Made by a program: the position numbers and the translations under genes. A stretch of DNA of 55,492 nucleotides. Origin: Spirochaetia bacterium (GTDB lineage: Bacteria; Spirochaetota; Spirochaetia; CAKZLE01). The stretch covers positions 1-55,492 of the forward strand of contig JAIPFY010000014.1 in NCBI GenBank assembly GCA_021736385.1. Direction: 5' to 3'. The notes beneath the pieces were generated by a model. It saw only the letters and a program-made list of their open reading frames with translations, was not told where the DNA came from and ran no database searches. Below are positions 29,593 through 39,558 of this stretch, in pieces (positions within the stretch are counted from its first letter, which is position 1; each line of letters begins with the position of its first letter).

Positions 29593-30417
29593 ATGGGTAT
29601 AAAGAAATATAATCCGAGAACCCCGAGTCTTCGGTATAAGACAACTTTGACTTTTGAAGAGATAACGACTTCAGAGAGTGAAAAGACGCTGACAAAGGGA
29701 ATAAGCAAGAATGCCGGACGTGGAGCCGGTGGCCGGATCAGTGTACGAAGACGCGGTGGCGGACACAAGAGAAAGTATAGAGAGATCGATTTTAGACGAA
29801 ACAAGTATGGGATTCCCGGAACGGTCTCCACTATTGAATATGATCCAAACAGATCATCCAATATTGCTTTGATAGTCTACGCTGATGGCGAGAAGAGATA
29901 TATTCTTGCACCAAAGGGTCTCAAGCCCGGTGTGAAGATCATAAGTGGAGAGAAAGCTCCTCTTGAGATCGGGAATGCGATGCCGCTGAAGAGTATCCCT
30001 CTTGGTATGGCAGTCCATAACGTGGAGCTGCAGCTCGGCAAAGGCGGGCAGCTTGTCCGTTCAGCCGGTACGGTAGCTACCATCGTGGCTAAAGAGGGTG
30101 ATTTCGCTACCCTTAAGTTGCCTTCTGGTGAGATGAGAATGATCTTCTCCGGTTGTTTCGCGACGATCGGCAGTATCGGAAACGAAGATCATATGAATGT
30201 CAGTCTTGGTAAAGCAGGTCGGGCAAGATGGCTTGGTCGTAGACCGAAGGTCCGTGGTGTTGTCATGAACCCTGTCGATCACCCGCATGGTGGTGGTGAA
30301 GGGAAGACTTCCGGTGGACGTCATCCTGTTTCTCCCTGGGGTCAGCCTACTAAGGGGTATAAGACCAGGAAGAAGAGAAAGACTTCAAGTAAGTTTATCG
30401 TGAAGAAGCGGAAGTAG
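29593..30417 (+). CDS. rplB: 50S ribosomal protein L2
   Basis: A 274-residue primary rRNA-binding protein essential for subunit joining and peptidyl transfer. The signature [13 protein letters not shown] contains the conserved His near the catalytic centre. [15 protein letters not shown] is a typical N-terminal RNA-binding stretch. The ribosome-binding site is AGGAGAAGGGG. Confidence 0.98.
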   Translation: MGIKKYNPRTPSLRYKTTLTFEEITTSESEKTLTKGISKNAGRGAGGRISVRRRGGGHKRKYREIDFRRNKYGIPGTVSTIEYDPNRSSNIALIVYADGEKRYILAPKGLKPGVKIISGEKAPLEIGNAMPLKSIPLGMAVHNVELQLGKGGQLVRSAGTVATIVAKEGDFATLKLPSGEMRMIFSGCFATIGSIGNEDHMNVSLGKAGRARWLGRRPKVRGVVMNPVDHPHGGGEGKTSGGRHPVSPWGQPTKGYKTRKKRKTSSKFIVKKRK

Positions 30418-30426
30418 GAGTAGAAA

Positions 30427-30708
30427 GTGGCTAGGTCAATCAAAAAAGGACCTTTTATAGAGAAAGCACTTTATAAGAGAGTTCTCGAAGCAAACAAAGC
30501 GGGACAGAAACCCATGATTAAGACATATTCCCGTTGCTCGACTATCATTCCCGAAATGGTCGGTTTTACCATTTCAGTCTACAATGGAAAGACATGGGTC
30601 CCTGTATATGTTACAGAGAACCTCGTAGGGCACAAGTTCGGTGAGTTCTCACCGACCAGGTTCTACAGAGGTCATGCCAATTCAGACAAAAAATCGAAGA
30701 AGAGATAG
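30427..30708 (+). CDS. rpsS: 30S ribosomal protein S19
   Basis: A 93-residue protein of the small-subunit head, complexed with S13. It starts with GTG ([11 protein letters not shown]), with GGAG six bases upstream. [18 protein letters not shown] and [16 protein letters not shown] are the family motifs. Nine bp separate it from rplB. Confidence 0.97.
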   Translation: MARSIKKGPFIEKALYKRVLEANKAGQKPMIKTYSRCSTIIPEMVGFTISVYNGKTWVPVYVTENLVGHKFGEFSPTRFYRGHANSDKKSKKR

Positions 30709-30716
30709 GTGTCGTA

Positions 30717-31079
30717 ATGGAAGCAAAGAAAGGTTACAAAGCAGTAGCAAAGTATCTGATGGTTTCTCCTACAAAAGTACGCCCTATCGCGAATCTTGTA
30801 CGAAAGAAGCCGTATACTGAGGCTGTTGCGATCCTTGAAGCAATGCCTCAGAAAGGTGCTGGTTTGATCAAGAAGGTCGTACAGTCAGCTGCAGCGAATG
30901 CGCTGTCACAGAACAAGCAGCTCGATGAAGAGATGCTCTATGTGAAGGCGATCTGTATTGATGAAGGCCCTCGTTTGAAGCGTGTATGGCCAAGGTCTCA
31001 CGGACGTAGAGATATTCTACTTAAACGAGAGAGTCATATATCAGTGGTTCTTGATGAATTAGCGAGCATGGGGGAGTAG
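30717..31079 (+). CDS. rplV: 50S ribosomal protein L22
   Basis: A 120-residue protein whose beta-hairpin lines the exit tunnel beside L4. AVAKYLMVSPTKVRPIANLV at the N-terminus and RVWPRSHGRRDILLKRESH near the end match the family. The stop codon directly touches the rpsC start codon, so translation is coupled. Confidence 0.97.
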   Translation: MEAKKGYKAVAKYLMVSPTKVRPIANLVRKKPYTEAVAILEAMPQKGAGLIKKVVQSAAANALSQNKQLDEEMLYVKAICIDEGPRLKRVWPRSHGRRDILLKRESHISVVLDELASMGE

Positions 31080-31784
31080 ATGGGGCAGAAAGTAAATCCT
31101 ATAGGACTCCGTTTAGGAGTCAATAAGACTTGGAAATCAAAATGGTATGTGGATCCGAAGAACTATGCAGACACCCTGCATGAGGACCTGCGTATTCGAA
31201 AGGCTCTAGAGAGTTGCCCCGAGACGAAAGGCGCTGATATCTCGGACGTCGAGATCATCAGAAAGCCCCAGAGGATCACTATCGTCATCAAGACTTCAAG
31301 ACCGGGGATCATCATCGGGTCAAAAGGGTCCAATGTCGAGTTGCTCGGAAAGAGACTGCAGGGACTTGCTGATAAGAAAGTGCAGATCAAGATCAAAGAA
31401 GTGAAACGGCCTGAAGCAGATGCACAGCTCATCGCTCTGAACGTCGCGAAGCAGCTCAAGATGAGAGGTTCTTTCCGAAGAGCCATGAAGATGGCTGTCA
31501 GTAATGCGATGCGAGCAGGCGTACAGGGAGTCAAGATCAAAGTCTCCGGTAGATTAGGCGGGGCTGAGATGGCACGAACTGAGTGGAACAAGGACGGACG
31601 AGTCCCTCTGCATACACTGAGATCCGATATTGATTATGGGTTTGCTGAAGCAAACACCACTTTCGGCCTTATCGGTGTAAAAGTTTGGGTCTTCAATGGT
31701 GAGATCTATGATAAAGCCCAAAAAGAGGATGCAGGTCTTCTGGTGAAAAAGACCAGAGAGCGCAAACCTTCAGCAAGGAGATAG
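31080..31784 (+). CDS. rpsC: 30S ribosomal protein S3
   Basis: A 234-residue protein at the mRNA entry channel. It contains a KH type 2 domain with the GxxG loop in PGIIIGSKGSNVELLG. The C-terminal domain carries GRLGGAEMARTEW. The length equals the E. coli protein (233). It begins at the base after the rplV stop codon. Confidence 0.98.
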   Translation: MGQKVNPIGLRLGVNKTWKSKWYVDPKNYADTLHEDLRIRKALESCPETKGADISDVEIIRKPQRITIVIKTSRPGIIIGSKGSNVELLGKRLQGLADKKVQIKIKEVKRPEADAQLIALNVAKQLKMRGSFRRAMKMAVSNAMRAGVQGVKIKVSGRLGGAEMARTEWNKDGRVPLHTLRSDIDYGFAEANTTFGLIGVKVWVFNGEIYDKAQKEDAGLLVKKTRERKPSARR

Positions 31785-31790
31785 TAAGTC

Positions 31791-32213
31791 ATGCTTAGTC
31801 CTAAGAGAGTTAAGTATAGAAAAAGAATGAGAGGCAAGGTCGATGGTGTTGCACATCGTGGTAATACATTAGCCTTTGGTGATTTCGGCCTGATGGCTCT
31901 TGATCCTAAATGGATCACCAATCGCCAGATCGAGGCTGCCCGTGTCGCTATGACAAGGCACATCAAACGTGGTGGTAAGGTATGGATCAGGATATTCCCC
32001 GATATGCCTTACACGAAGAAACCTGCCGAGACTCGACAGGGTAAAGGTAAGGGTAATCCCGAGGGTTGGGTTGCTGTCGTCAAAAAAGGTGCGATCATGT
32101 TTGAGATGGGTGGGGTTTCCCAGGAACTCGCTCAGGAAGCAATGGCACTCGCTGCAAGCAAATTGCCCATCAAGACAAAGTTTGTAGTAAGACGTGATCT
32201 GGAGAAGATGTGA
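31791..32213 (+). CDS. rplP: 50S ribosomal protein L16
   Basis: A 140-residue protein that helps place A-site t[16 protein letters not shown] opens the protein, and [19 protein letters not shown] holds the conserved region around the Arg that is hydroxylated in some bacteria. AAGGAG overlaps the rpsC stop region. It ends one base before rpmC. Confidence 0.97.
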   Translation: MLSPKRVKYRKRMRGKVDGVAHRGNTLAFGDFGLMALDPKWITNRQIEAARVAMTRHIKRGGKVWIRIFPDMPYTKKPAETRQGKGKGNPEGWVAVVKKGAIMFEMGGVSQELAQEAMALAASKLPIKTKFVVRRDLEKM

Positions 32214-32214
32214 T

Positions 32215-32421
32215 ATGAAAGTTTCATACAATGATCTGACCTACACAGAGTTGGTTAATAAAAAAGAAGAGCTCCATAAGGAGTATCTGAAACTGCGAAT
32301 GGATAAAGTATTAGGGCATCTTGAGAATCCCCTGAGACTGAGAACGGTACGAAGAGATATCGGAAGGGTAAATACTATTATTCATGAGTATGCTTTAGGC
32401 ATACGAAAAAATACTAAGTAA
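32215..32421 (+). CDS. rpmC: 50S ribosomal protein L29
   Basis: A 68-residue helical protein next to the tunnel exit. The start at [10 protein letters not shown], one base after the rplP stop codon, gives the normal length; the frame is open into rplP but that extension is not conserved. GGAG lies nine bases upstream, inside rpl[16 protein letters not shown] is the family C-terminal motif. Confidence 0.95.
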   Translation: MKVSYNDLTYTELVNKKEELHKEYLKLRMDKVLGHLENPLRLRTVRRDIGRVNTIIHEYALGIRKNTK

Positions 32422-32438
32422 GAGAGGCCTGGTGTTCT

Positions 32439-32690
32439 ATGAAGGCAAATAAAAAGACATATACAGGACAGGTCGTGAGTGACAAGATGGATAAGACCAT
32501 CGTAGTCGCGATCACGACTAGAAGGCTCCACCCTCTTTATAAGAAATATGTAAAGAAGACCAAAAAATTGAAAGCTCATGATGAGAGCAACGATGCAAAA
32601 GCAGGGGACACAGTACGTGTCGTCGAGTGTCGTCCTCTCAGCAAAGACAAGTGCTGGAGACTGACCCAGATTGTCGAGCGTGCTAAATAG
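32439..32690 (+). CDS. rpsQ: 30S ribosomal protein S17
   Basis: An 83-residue OB-fold protein binding the 5' domain of 16S rRNA. The N-terminal [16 protein letters not shown] and the later [20 protein letters not shown] fit the family. Length matches E. coli (84). It ends the S10-type group. Confidence 0.97.
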   Translation: MKANKKTYTGQVVSDKMDKTIVVAITTRRLHPLYKKYVKKTKKLKAHDESNDAKAGDTVRVVECRPLSKDKCWRLTQIVERAK

Positions 32691-32708
32691 TCGTAAAGGA
32701 GTTGCGTT

Positions 32709-33077
32709 ATGGTTCAGATGCAAACGTATTTAAACGTTGCCGACAATAGCGGTGCAAAACGCGTACAATGTATCAAGGTGCTTGGTGGAAGTAAGAGAAT
32801 GACCGCAGGTATCGGTGATATCATAGTAGTTGCCGTAAAAGACGCGCTTCCGAACGGCCAGATCAAAAAGGGTGACGTGCAGAAAGCTGTTATTGTTCGA
32901 GTGAGAAAAGAATACCGAAGACCTGACGGTACCTATATCAGGTTTGATGATAATGCGTGTGTGATTATCGATGCCAACAATAACCCGCGTGGAAAGCGAA
33001 TCTTCGGACCGGTAGCTCGAGAACTTCGAGAGGGCGGTTTCATGAAGATAGTTTCTCTGGCGCCGGAAGTGTTGTAG
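32709..33077 (+). CDS. rplN: 50S ribosomal protein L14
   Basis: A 122-residue protein at the subunit interface, the site where the silencing factor RsfS binds in other bacteria. [28 protein letters not shown] residues at the start and [18 protein letters not shown] at the end are highly conserved. AAAGGAG precedes the ATG. First gene of the spc-type group. Confidence 0.98.
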   Translation: MVQMQTYLNVADNSGAKRVQCIKVLGGSKRMTAGIGDIIVVAVKDALPNGQIKKGDVQKAVIVRVRKEYRRPDGTYIRFDDNACVIIDANNNPRGKRIFGPVARELREGGFMKIVSLAPEVL

Positions 33078-33087
33078 GGAGTAAAGA

Positions 33088-33399
33088 ATGGCAAGTACAA
33101 GAATCAAGAAGAATGATACTGTGAAGGTCATAGCCGGAAAAGATAAGGGCAAGACTGGAAAGGTCGTCAAGATCGATCGGACTGCCGGAAGGGTAGTCGT
33201 TCAGGGTGTCAACATGGTCAAGAAGGCCATGAAGAAGAGAAGTCAGCAGGATAAGGGTGGAATCATTGAAATCGAAGCGCCTTTGCACATCTCTAATGTT
33301 GCTATCGTGACAAAAGATGGTTCGACTTCAAGGATTGGATACAAATTCGAAGACGGGAAGAAAGTTCGTTTTGCGAAGAAGACCGGGGAAGTGCTCTGA
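33088..33399 (+). CDS. rplX: 50S ribosomal protein L24
   Basis: A 103-residue assembly-initiator protein with an N-terminal KOW motif ([20 protein letters not shown]). Its TGA stop overlaps the ATG of rplE by one base, so the two are translationally coupled. A GGGAG ribosome-binding site is present. Confidence 0.97.
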   Translation: MASTRIKKNDTVKVIAGKDKGKTGKVVKIDRTAGRVVVQGVNMVKKAMKKRSQQDKGGIIEIEAPLHISNVAIVTKDGSTSRIGYKFEDGKKVRFAKKTGEVL

Positions 33400-33950
33400 T
33401 GGATAAGTATATACCAAGGGTTAGAAAACAGTACAAAGAGACCGTTGCTCCTGAACTGATGAAAGAGTTCTCTTACACATCAGTCATGCAGATACCCACC
33501 ATTGAGAAGATCTCAGTGAGTGTAGGTGTCGGGGAAGCAATAGACAACAAGAAATTACTTGATTCAGCAGTAAAAGAACTGGAGCAGATCACAGGGCAGC
33601 ATGCTGTGAAGACAAAAGCTCGTAAATCGATCGCAAACTTCAAGCTTCGACAGGGCCAGGAAATTGGTACTATGGTCACCCTTAGAGGCGCACAGATGTG
33701 GGAGTTCTACGATAGACTGGTCAATGTTGCGCTGCCTCGAGTAAAGGACTTCAAGGGAGTCAATCCCCACGCTTTTGACGGGCATGGTAATTTTTCTCTG
33801 GGGATCAAGGAACAGATCATCTTCCCTGAGATCGATTATGATAATATTGAACGAGTTAGTGGTCTCAATGTAGCTATTGTTACGACTGCTAAAACAGACG
33901 AAGAAGGTTTTACCCTGCTGAAAAAGCTCGGCATGCCTTTCAGCAAATAG
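33399..33950 (+). CDS. rplE: 50S ribosomal protein L5
   Basis: A 183-residue protein that binds 5S rRNA and contacts P-site t[21 protein letters not shown] and [15 protein letters not shown] match the family, as does [16 protein letters not shown]. It starts within the rplX stop codon. Confidence 0.98.
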   Translation: MDKYIPRVRKQYKETVAPELMKEFSYTSVMQIPTIEKISVSVGVGEAIDNKKLLDSAVKELEQITGQHAVKTKARKSIANFKLRQGQEIGTMVTLRGAQMWEFYDRLVNVALPRVKDFKGVNPHAFDGHGNFSLGIKEQIIFPEIDYDNIERVSGLNVAIVTTAKTDEEGFTLLKKLGMPFSK

Positions 33951-33963
33951 TTGGGAGAGATCG

Positions 33964-34149
33964 ATGGCTAAAAAATCAATGATTGTGAAGGCCCAAAGAG
34001 AGCCGAAATACAGCACACGTAAAGTGAATCGCTGTAGGGTTTGTGGTAGACCTCGGGGTTATATGAGAAAGTTTGAGATGTGCAGAATCTGCTTTCGAAA
34101 ACTTGCCAGTGAAGGTAAAATCCCTGGTGTGACAAAATCCAGCTGGTAG
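33964..34149 (+). CDS. rpsN: 30S ribosomal protein S14, zinc-binding type
   Basis: A 61-residue short form of S14 (type Z) with a complete zinc site, [20 protein letters not shown], ending in GVTKSSW. The long zinc-free form of about 101 residues found in E. coli is not used here. GGGAGA precedes the ATG. Confidence 0.97.
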   Translation: MAKKSMIVKAQREPKYSTRKVNRCRVCGRPRGYMRKFEMCRICFRKLASEGKIPGVTKSSW

Positions 34150-34158
34150 GAGAGTGAG

Positions 34159-34557
34159 ATGGCTATAAGTGATCCTGTTGCGGATATGCTGACCAAAATC
34201 AGAAACGCAAATCTAGCAAAACATGAAAAAGTGGATGTAACCACTTCTAAATTAAAATTACAGATCGTGAAGATCCTCAAGAACGAGGGTTATGTGAAGA
34301 ATTTCAAGAAGGTGACAAAAGAGAATGTGAACTACATTCGCATCTTCCTGAAATATGACGAAGATCAGCAACCCATCATCCACGGGCTGAAACGAGTTTC
34401 TACCCCTGGTAGAAGAGTGTATACCGGGTATAAAGATATGCCCAGGGTATTCAATGGTCATGGTGTGGTCGTGGTATCTACTTCTAGTGGTGTTATTACT
34501 GGAAAGAAAGCAACTGATCAGAAGGTCGGCGGAGAGCTGATCTGTACGATCTGGTAA
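34159..34557 (+). CDS. rpsH: 30S ribosomal protein S8
   Basis: A 132-residue protein that binds the central domain of 16S rRNA; in E. coli it also represses the spc operon. [18 protein letters not shown] at the start and [17 protein letters not shown] near the end are family motifs. AGGAG lies upstream, overlapping the end of rpsN. Confidence 0.98.
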   Translation: MAISDPVADMLTKIRNANLAKHEKVDVTTSKLKLQIVKILKNEGYVKNFKKVTKENVNYIRIFLKYDEDQQPIIHGLKRVSTPGRRVYTGYKDMPRVFNGHGVVVVSTSSGVITGKKATDQKVGGELICTIW

Positions 34558-34568
34558 GGTGGTGAACT

Positions 34569-35108
34569 ATGTCTCGTATTGGTAAATTACCGATAACTAT
34601 ACCTTCTGGTGTGAAAGTCGCTGTTGCAGATGCGACGGTGACCGTCGAAGGTCCCAAAGGGAAACTGGTTCAGGATTTCATGCCGAACGTAACCATCACC
34701 GTTGAAGGTGCTCAGGTTATCGTGAATAGAAAGGATGATTCCAAGAGTTCCAGAAGTTATCATGGACTCTATAGACAGCTTGTACAGAATATGATTACAG
34801 GCGTCTCAACCGGTTTCACAAGAGCTCTTCTGATCAACGGTGTTGGTTATCGAGCTGAAGTGAAAGGGAATATCTTATATCTCAACCTTGGTTTCTCGAA
34901 CCAGATTGAGTTTATGATCAATGAGGATGTCACTATCGTCTGCGAAGGCCAGAACAAGGTCATCGTCTCCGGTATTGATAAACAGAAAGTCGGTCAAGCC
35001 TGTGCTGAAATACGTTCACTTCGTCCGCCTGAGCCCTACAAAGGCAAGGGTATCAAGTATGAAGATGAAGTCATTAGACGTAAAATCGGTAAATCTGGTG
35101 TCAAGTAG
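34569..35108 (+). CDS. rplF: 50S ribosomal protein L6
   Basis: A 179-residue protein made of two similar domains, placed near the factor-binding site. MSRIGKLPITIPSGV at the start and RPPEPYKGKGIKYEDE near the end are conserved. GGTGGTG precedes the ATG. Ten bp separate it from rplR. Confidence 0.98.
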   Translation: MSRIGKLPITIPSGVKVAVADATVTVEGPKGKLVQDFMPNVTITVEGAQVIVNRKDDSKSSRSYHGLYRQLVQNMITGVSTGFTRALLINGVGYRAEVKGNILYLNLGFSNQIEFMINEDVTIVCEGQNKVIVSGIDKQKVGQACAEIRSLRPPEPYKGKGIKYEDEVIRRKIGKSGVK

Positions 35109-35117
35109 GATAGTGCT

Positions 35118-35477
35118 ATGAAACGAGTGAACGATAAGAAACGAAAACAACTTAAGAGAAAGATCCATATCAGAAAGCGGATCTCCGGTACTCCCGAACG
35201 ACCAAGACTTACTGTCTTCAGGAGTAATAAGCATGTCTATGTTCAGGTCATCGATGACACCAAGGGTGTTACGATTGCATCAGCAAGCAATATCGAGGCT
35301 GAATTCAAGGGATTGAAGAATAATGTCGCTGATGCGGAGAAGATCGGACAGGCAATCGGTGAACGACTCGCTGCCAAGAAGATCGAAGCTGTTGTGTTTG
35401 ACAGGAATGGATATCTCTATCATGGAATCGTCAAGAGCATAGCCGATGGCGCAAGAAAATCAGGATTGAAGTTCTAG
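35118..35477 (+). CDS. rplR: 50S ribosomal protein L18
   Basis: A 119-residue 5S rRNA-binding protein. RPRLTVFRSNKHVYVQVIDD and the C-terminal DRNGYLYHGIVKSIADGARK are the family motifs. It has a Lys/Arg-rich N-terminal tail. Confidence 0.97.
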   Translation: MKRVNDKKRKQLKRKIHIRKRISGTPERPRLTVFRSNKHVYVQVIDDTKGVTIASASNIEAEFKGLKNNVADAEKIGQAIGERLAAKKIEAVVFDRNGYLYHGIVKSIADGARKSGLKF

Positions 35478-35483
35478 GGGGAT

Positions 35484-35981
35484 ATGGTGGAAAAGTCCAA
35501 AGATCAGGAATTTGTTGAGAAACTCATAAAACTCAATCGAGTCGCTAAAGTCGTCAAAGGTGGTAGAAGGTTCTCCTTCTCCGCACTGGTAGTCGTCGGC
35601 GATCAGAAAGGTCGGGTAGGGTACGGATTTGGTAAAGCCAATGATGTCACCGAGGCCATTCGAAAGAGTATTGAAAAAGCTAAGAAGAACATGATCGAAG
35701 TACCTCTTAAGAGGACCACGATACCTCATGAGATCCAGGGTGAGTTCAAGAGTGCCAAGGTTCTGCTGCGACCTGCAGCTCCCGGTACGGGAGTCATCGC
35801 CGGTGGACCGGTTCGTGCGGTGATGGATGCCTGCGGTATCCATGATATCCTCGCGAAGTCCTTAGGCTCCAAGAATACACAGAATATCGTAAAGGCTGTC
35901 TTTGATGGTCTTGAGAACTTGTTCGATGCTCCCAAGGTCGCAAAGAACAGAGGCAAGTCTCTCAACGAGATGTGGGGTTAG
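35484..35981 (+). CDS. rpsE: 30S ribosomal protein S5
   Basis: A 165-residue protein at the back of the small subunit that takes part in mRNA unwinding and decoding accuracy. [20 protein letters not shown] contains the spectinomycin-sensitive loop region. [19 protein letters not shown] and the C-terminal [19 protein letters not shown] are typical. GGGGGA precedes the ATG. Confidence 0.98.
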   Translation: MVEKSKDQEFVEKLIKLNRVAKVVKGGRRFSFSALVVVGDQKGRVGYGFGKANDVTEAIRKSIEKAKKNMIEVPLKRTTIPHEIQGEFKSAKVLLRPAAPGTGVIAGGPVRAVMDACGIHDILAKSLGSKNTQNIVKAVFDGLENLFDAPKVAKNRGKSLNEMWG

Positions 35982-35983
35982 TC

Positions 35984-36178
35984 ATGGCTGAAAAAGTAGT
36001 GAATGTTCGCATAGAACTAGTGAAAAGTCTTATCGGGTCTAAACCCAAGCAGCGTGGAACGATCAAAGCTCTGGGCCTGGGCAAAGTAAACAGCTCTGTA
36101 GTACGAGAGGCTACTCCTGTTGTGAAAGGTATGATCAATACTGTTTCGCACCTTGTTAAAGTCGAGGAGATAAAGTAG
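35984..36178 (+). CDS. rpmD: 50S ribosomal protein L30
   Basis: A 64-residue protein (MAEKVVNVRIELVKSLIG). The start two bases after the rpsE stop codon is chosen for fit; an upstream in-frame ATG at 35972 would overlap rpsE. The sequence IGSKPKQRGTIKALGLGKV is the family core. GGGG lies six bases upstream. It ends one base before rplO. Confidence 0.95.
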   Translation: MAEKVVNVRIELVKSLIGSKPKQRGTIKALGLGKVNSSVVREATPVVKGMINTVSHLVKVEEIK

Positions 36179-36179
36179 T

Positions 36180-36611
36180 ATGGGACAGATTAAAGCGCCC
36201 GAAGGGGCAAATAAGAAGAAGACCATCGTCGGTCGCGGGTACGGTTCGAAAGGCCGAAGCTCCGGACGAGGACACGATGGACAGAAATCACGATCCGGTG
36301 GTGGTGTACGACCTGGGTTCGAAGGTGGGCAGATGCCCCTCTATAGACGTCTTGCTCGAAAGGGGTTCTCGAACCATCCTTTCAAGAAAGAGTATCAGGT
36401 CGTCTCACTCGGAGAGATCTCCAACAACTTCGTAGATGGTGATGTGGTTACCCTTGAAGCCCTCAAGGCTAAGAGGATCGTGAAAGGTAAAGACGTTATG
36501 GTCAAGATCCTTGCGGACGGGGACATCGACAAGAAAGTTATCATCGAAGGCCTTAAAGTGTCTGGCAGCGCAGCGGTAAAAGTTGCAGCGGTCGGTGGCG
36601 AAATAAAATAG
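36180..36611 (+). CDS. rplO: 50S ribosomal protein L15
   Basis: A 143-residue late-assembly protein. The glycine- and arginine-rich N-terminal half (GRGYGSKGRSSGRGHDGQKS) snakes into rRNA, and FEGGQMPLYRRLARKGF is the family signature. It begins one base after the rpmD stop codon. Confidence 0.97.
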   Translation: MGQIKAPEGANKKKTIVGRGYGSKGRSSGRGHDGQKSRSGGGVRPGFEGGQMPLYRRLARKGFSNHPFKKEYQVVSLGEISNNFVDGDVVTLEALKAKRIVKGKDVMVKILADGDIDKKVIIEGLKVSGSAAVKVAAVGGEIK

Positions 36612-36628
36612 ATTAAAAGAGGGAATCG

Positions 36629-37948
36629 ATGGCAAACTCTTTAGTTGAAGTCTTCAGAATAAAAGAGCTCCGGAAAAGGATTGGTTTTACTGCACTCATG
36701 TTGGTGATCTTCCGATTGGGTGCCATACTTCCGATCCCCGGCATAAATGTGAATGCGTTAAAAGTCTATTTCATGTCGGCAGGTTCTTCCTCTGCCATCG
36801 GATTGACAGACTATCTTGATTTCTTTGCCGGTGGTGCATTCAAGAACTTCTCTGTCTTCATGCTGGGGATCATGCCGTACATCTCGACACAGATTATCAT
36901 GCAGCTTCTGCTGGTAGTCTTCCCGAGTCTCAAGCGGCTCTCGGAAGAAGATGGCGGAAGGAAGAAAATACAGAAATTGACCCGATACGGTACAGTGGGA
37001 CTCAGCTTGCTGCAGTCCTATGTGGTCACGATCTACGCCAGGTCTATCCCTGATGCACTGACGATCGATATCCTGCCGTATACGTTGATAGCGATGCTTA
37101 CCGTAACGACCGGGACGATGTTCCTGGTCTGGATCGGAGAGCAGATCACCCAGAAGGGGATCGGGAATGGTATATCATTACTGATCTTCGCAGGTATCGT
37201 TGCCCGTATCCCGAGTGCTGTCGTGACTCTGGTCAAGACAGTCCAGGGCGGACAGCTGAACCCGGTAGTGGTGCTTATCGTACTGGCTATGTTCGTGGCG
37301 GTAGTCGCGCTGGTCATCTACGAGCAACAGGGACAGAGAAAGATCCCTGTGCATTATGCAAAGAGAGTTGTCGGGCGTAAGATGTACGGCTCACAGAGTA
37401 CCTACATCCCGTTCAAGATCAACCCATCGGGAGTCATCCCGGTGATCTTCGCATCGGCACTGCTGTCATTCCCCTTACAGATAGCAACCTCACTCGGACC
37501 CGAGGTTGAATGGCTGGCAAGATTTGCAAATTGGTTGAGACCCCAGGGTACCCCATATCTATTGATCTACACCCTGCTCATCATCTTGTTTGCATTTTTC
37601 TATACACAGGTATCTCTCAACCCTACCGAGATTTCACGGCAGATCAGAGAGAATGGTGGTTCGATACCAGGAATCAGATCAGAGAAGATCGAAGAGTATC
37701 TGACGAAAGTATTGAATAGAATAGTATTCCCTGGTGCCCTGTTCCTGGCGTTCATCGCCTTGATCCCAACACTGGCACAGCAGTTCTTCAACTTCCCGGC
37801 ATCCGTGGCAATGCTGCTGGGTGGGACATCACTGCTGATCCTCGTTGGAGTCGATCTTGATACCATGTCTCAGATCGAGGGTCATATGCGTATGCACCAC
37901 TCAGAAGGGCTGATCAAGAAGGGCAGAATCAAATCAAGGAACTTATAG
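36629..37948 (+). CDS. secY: Preprotein translocase subunit SecY
   Basis: A 439-residue channel protein with ten transmembrane helices. The N-terminal RKRIGFTALMLVIFRLGAILPIPG includes the first helix. FKINPSGVIPVIFASALLSFP is the conserved region before helix 7, and FYTQVSLNPTEISRQIRENGG follows helix 8. It works with SecE (13899). adk, map and infA, which often lie between secY and rpmJ in Gram-positive bacteria, are absent here. Confidence 0.98.
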   Translation: MANSLVEVFRIKELRKRIGFTALMLVIFRLGAILPIPGINVNALKVYFMSAGSSSAIGLTDYLDFFAGGAFKNFSVFMLGIMPYISTQIIMQLLLVVFPSLKRLSEEDGGRKKIQKLTRYGTVGLSLLQSYVVTIYARSIPDALTIDILPYTLIAMLTVTTGTMFLVWIGEQITQKGIGNGISLLIFAGIVARIPSAVVTLVKTVQGGQLNPVVVLIVLAMFVAVVALVIYEQQGQRKIPVHYAKRVVGRKMYGSQSTYIPFKINPSGVIPVIFASALLSFPLQIATSLGPEVEWLARFANWLRPQGTPYLLIYTLLIILFAFFYTQVSLNPTEISRQIRENGGSIPGIRSEKIEEYLTKVLNRIVFPGALFLAFIALIPTLAQQFFNFPASVAMLLGGTSLLILVGVDLDTMSQIEGHMRMHHSEGLIKKGRIKSRNL

Positions 37949-37957
37949 AGGTAGACC

Positions 37958-38071
37958 ATGAAAGTCAGAGCAAGTGTAAAACCGATCTGTGAGAAGTGCA
38001 AGGTGATCAGAAGGAAAGGCGTAGTACGCATCCTGTGTGATAATCCCAAGCACAAGCAGAGACAGAGATAA
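37958..38071 (+). CDS. rpmJ: 50S ribosomal protein L36
   Basis: A 37-residue protein beginning [17 protein letters not shown] and ending in NPKHKQRQR. It has a full zinc site (Cys11, Cys14, Cys27, His32), so this is the zinc-binding form. GAGGTAG lies before the ATG. The frame is too short for many gene finders. A short hairpin AGATGTC/GACATCT (38071-38093) overlaps its stop codon. Confidence 0.95.
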   Translation: MKVRASVKPICEKCKVIRRKGVVRILCDNPKHKQRQR

Positions 38072-38142
38072 GATGTCTGTATCAGTGACATCTTCAGCAG
38101 TACGAAAACGAACGAGTATTATATTATAGGAGGCCAGTTTAC

Positions 38143-38508
38143 ATGGCGAGGATTGCGGGTATTGATCTTCCTAATAAAGCAACAAAGATCTCTTTGACCT
38201 ATATCTTTGGAATTGGTCGGACATCAGCGCTTGAAATCTGTTCAAAAACAGGTATCAACCCTGACACGCGAGCCAATAACTTGACAGCGGAAGAAGTGAA
38301 TAGTTTACGACAAATCATTGAGAGCGATTATAAAGTTGAAGGACGTCTTCGAACTGAAGTCGCACTGAACATCAAACGACTGATGGACATCGGTTGTTAT
38401 CGTGGATTGCGACATCGAAGAGGTCTACCTGTACGTGGTCAAAGAACCAAGACCAATGCACGTACACGAAAAGGTAAGAAAAAGACTGTTGCCAATAAGA
38501 AGAAATAA
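38143..38508 (+). CDS. rpsM: 30S ribosomal protein S13
   Basis: A 121-residue protein of the small-subunit head that contacts L5 and L31 across the interface. [20 protein letters not shown] is the conserved start, and [20 protein letters not shown] the family signature. Among its Arg codons CGA is again the most frequent. GGAGG lies upstream; the AT-rich TATTATATTATAGG just before it could also hold a weak -10 box. First gene of the alpha-type group. Confidence 0.98.
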   Translation: MARIAGIDLPNKATKISLTYIFGIGRTSALEICSKTGINPDTRANNLTAEEVNSLRQIIESDYKVEGRLRTEVALNIKRLMDIGCYRGLRHRRGLPVRGQRTKTNARTRKGKKKTVANKKK

Positions 38509-38522
38509 GAGGAGATAAGAAG

Positions 38523-38900
38523 TTGGCGAAGGCTAAGAAAAAAAGCAAGAAGACCGTATACGAAGGTAAAGTGTTCATTCAGGCTACTTTTAACAATACC
38601 ATCGTTACCGTGACTGACTTGAATGGAAATACCGTATCATGGGCTAGTGCCGGTGGGCTTGGGTTCCGTGGTGCTAAGAAATCTACTCCTTATGCTGCAC
38701 AGACCACAGCAGAGACTGCTGCGAAGAAGGCCATGGACTATGGCCTGAGAGAAGTGCATGTATTCGTGAAGGGCCCCGGTGTCGGCAGGGAATCTGCTGT
38801 AAGAGCACTCGGTGCGTTGGGACTGGCAGTGAAGAGTATCAGGGACGTGACTCCGATACCTCATAATGGATGCCGCCCGCGAAAGACCCGAAGAGTCTAA
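38523..38900 (+). CDS. rpsK: 30S ribosomal protein S11
   Basis: A 125-residue platform protein near the Shine-Dalgarno helix. It uses a TTG start ([10 protein letters not shown]) with GAGGAG eight bases upstream. [20 protein letters not shown] and the C-terminal [15 protein letters not shown] are highly conserved. Confidence 0.97.
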   Translation: MAKAKKKSKKTVYEGKVFIQATFNNTIVTVTDLNGNTVSWASAGGLGFRGAKKSTPYAAQTTAETAAKKAMDYGLREVHVFVKGPGVGRESAVRALGALGLAVKSIRDVTPIPHNGCRPRKTRRV

Positions 38901-38914
38901 AGGAGTAACACTAA

Positions 38915-39550
38915 ATGGCAAGAGAAATTGGACCGAAATGTAGAAAATGTCGGGCTGACCAGACTAAGTTATTCCTCAAAGGTGAACGATGTCATACTTC
39001 CAAGTGCCCGATCAATAAGAAATCAGGCAAACCTGGAAAAGAGCCCAGGGCTCGTTCAAAGAAGATGACTGACTACGGTATACAGCTCAGAGAGAAACAG
39101 AAACTGAAACGAACCTACTGTATGCTGGAAAAACAGTTCAAGCTGACATTCGTCGAAGCTGACAGACAGGAAGGGAAGACAGGTGAGAACCTGATCGTCC
39201 TGCTCGAAAGACGACTTGATAACATGGTATTCAGACTTCATTTTGGATCATCAAGGGATCAGGCGAAGCAGCTTGTCTCACATGGGCATATCCTTGTGAA
39301 CGGCAAACGTGTGACCATACCTTCCTACCGTGTGAAAGTCGGTGACGAGATCAAGGTCGTTGCAGGGTCACAGAAGATGGTCGTGATCAAAGAGAGCCTG
39401 AAAGAGTATTCAAAATCAGGTGTTCCTGCATGGTTGAATCTTGATCCTGATGCCATGGCCGGTAAAGTGCTTGCGTTCCCAAGACGAAGCGAAGTCACCG
39501 AAATGGCGAACATCAATGAGCAGCTGATTGTCGAGCTCTATTCAAGATAG
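38915..39550 (+). CDS. rpsD: 30S ribosomal protein S4, zinc-binding type
   Basis: A 211-residue primary assembly protein, also a translational repressor in E. coli. The N-terminus has four Cys (9, 12, 26, 31), the spacing of the zinc-binding S4 of Thermus; E. coli S4 lacks these. The S4 RNA-binding domain starts near residue 100 ([20 protein letters not shown]). AAAGGAG lies upstream. Confidence 0.97.
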   Translation: MAREIGPKCRKCRADQTKLFLKGERCHTSKCPINKKSGKPGKEPRARSKKMTDYGIQLREKQKLKRTYCMLEKQFKLTFVEADRQEGKTGENLIVLLERRLDNMVFRLHFGSSRDQAKQLVSHGHILVNGKRVTIPSYRVKVGDEIKVVAGSQKMVVIKESLKEYSKSGVPAWLNLDPDAMAGKVLAFPRRSEVTEMANINEQLIVELYSR

Positions 39551-39558
39551 GAGTTATC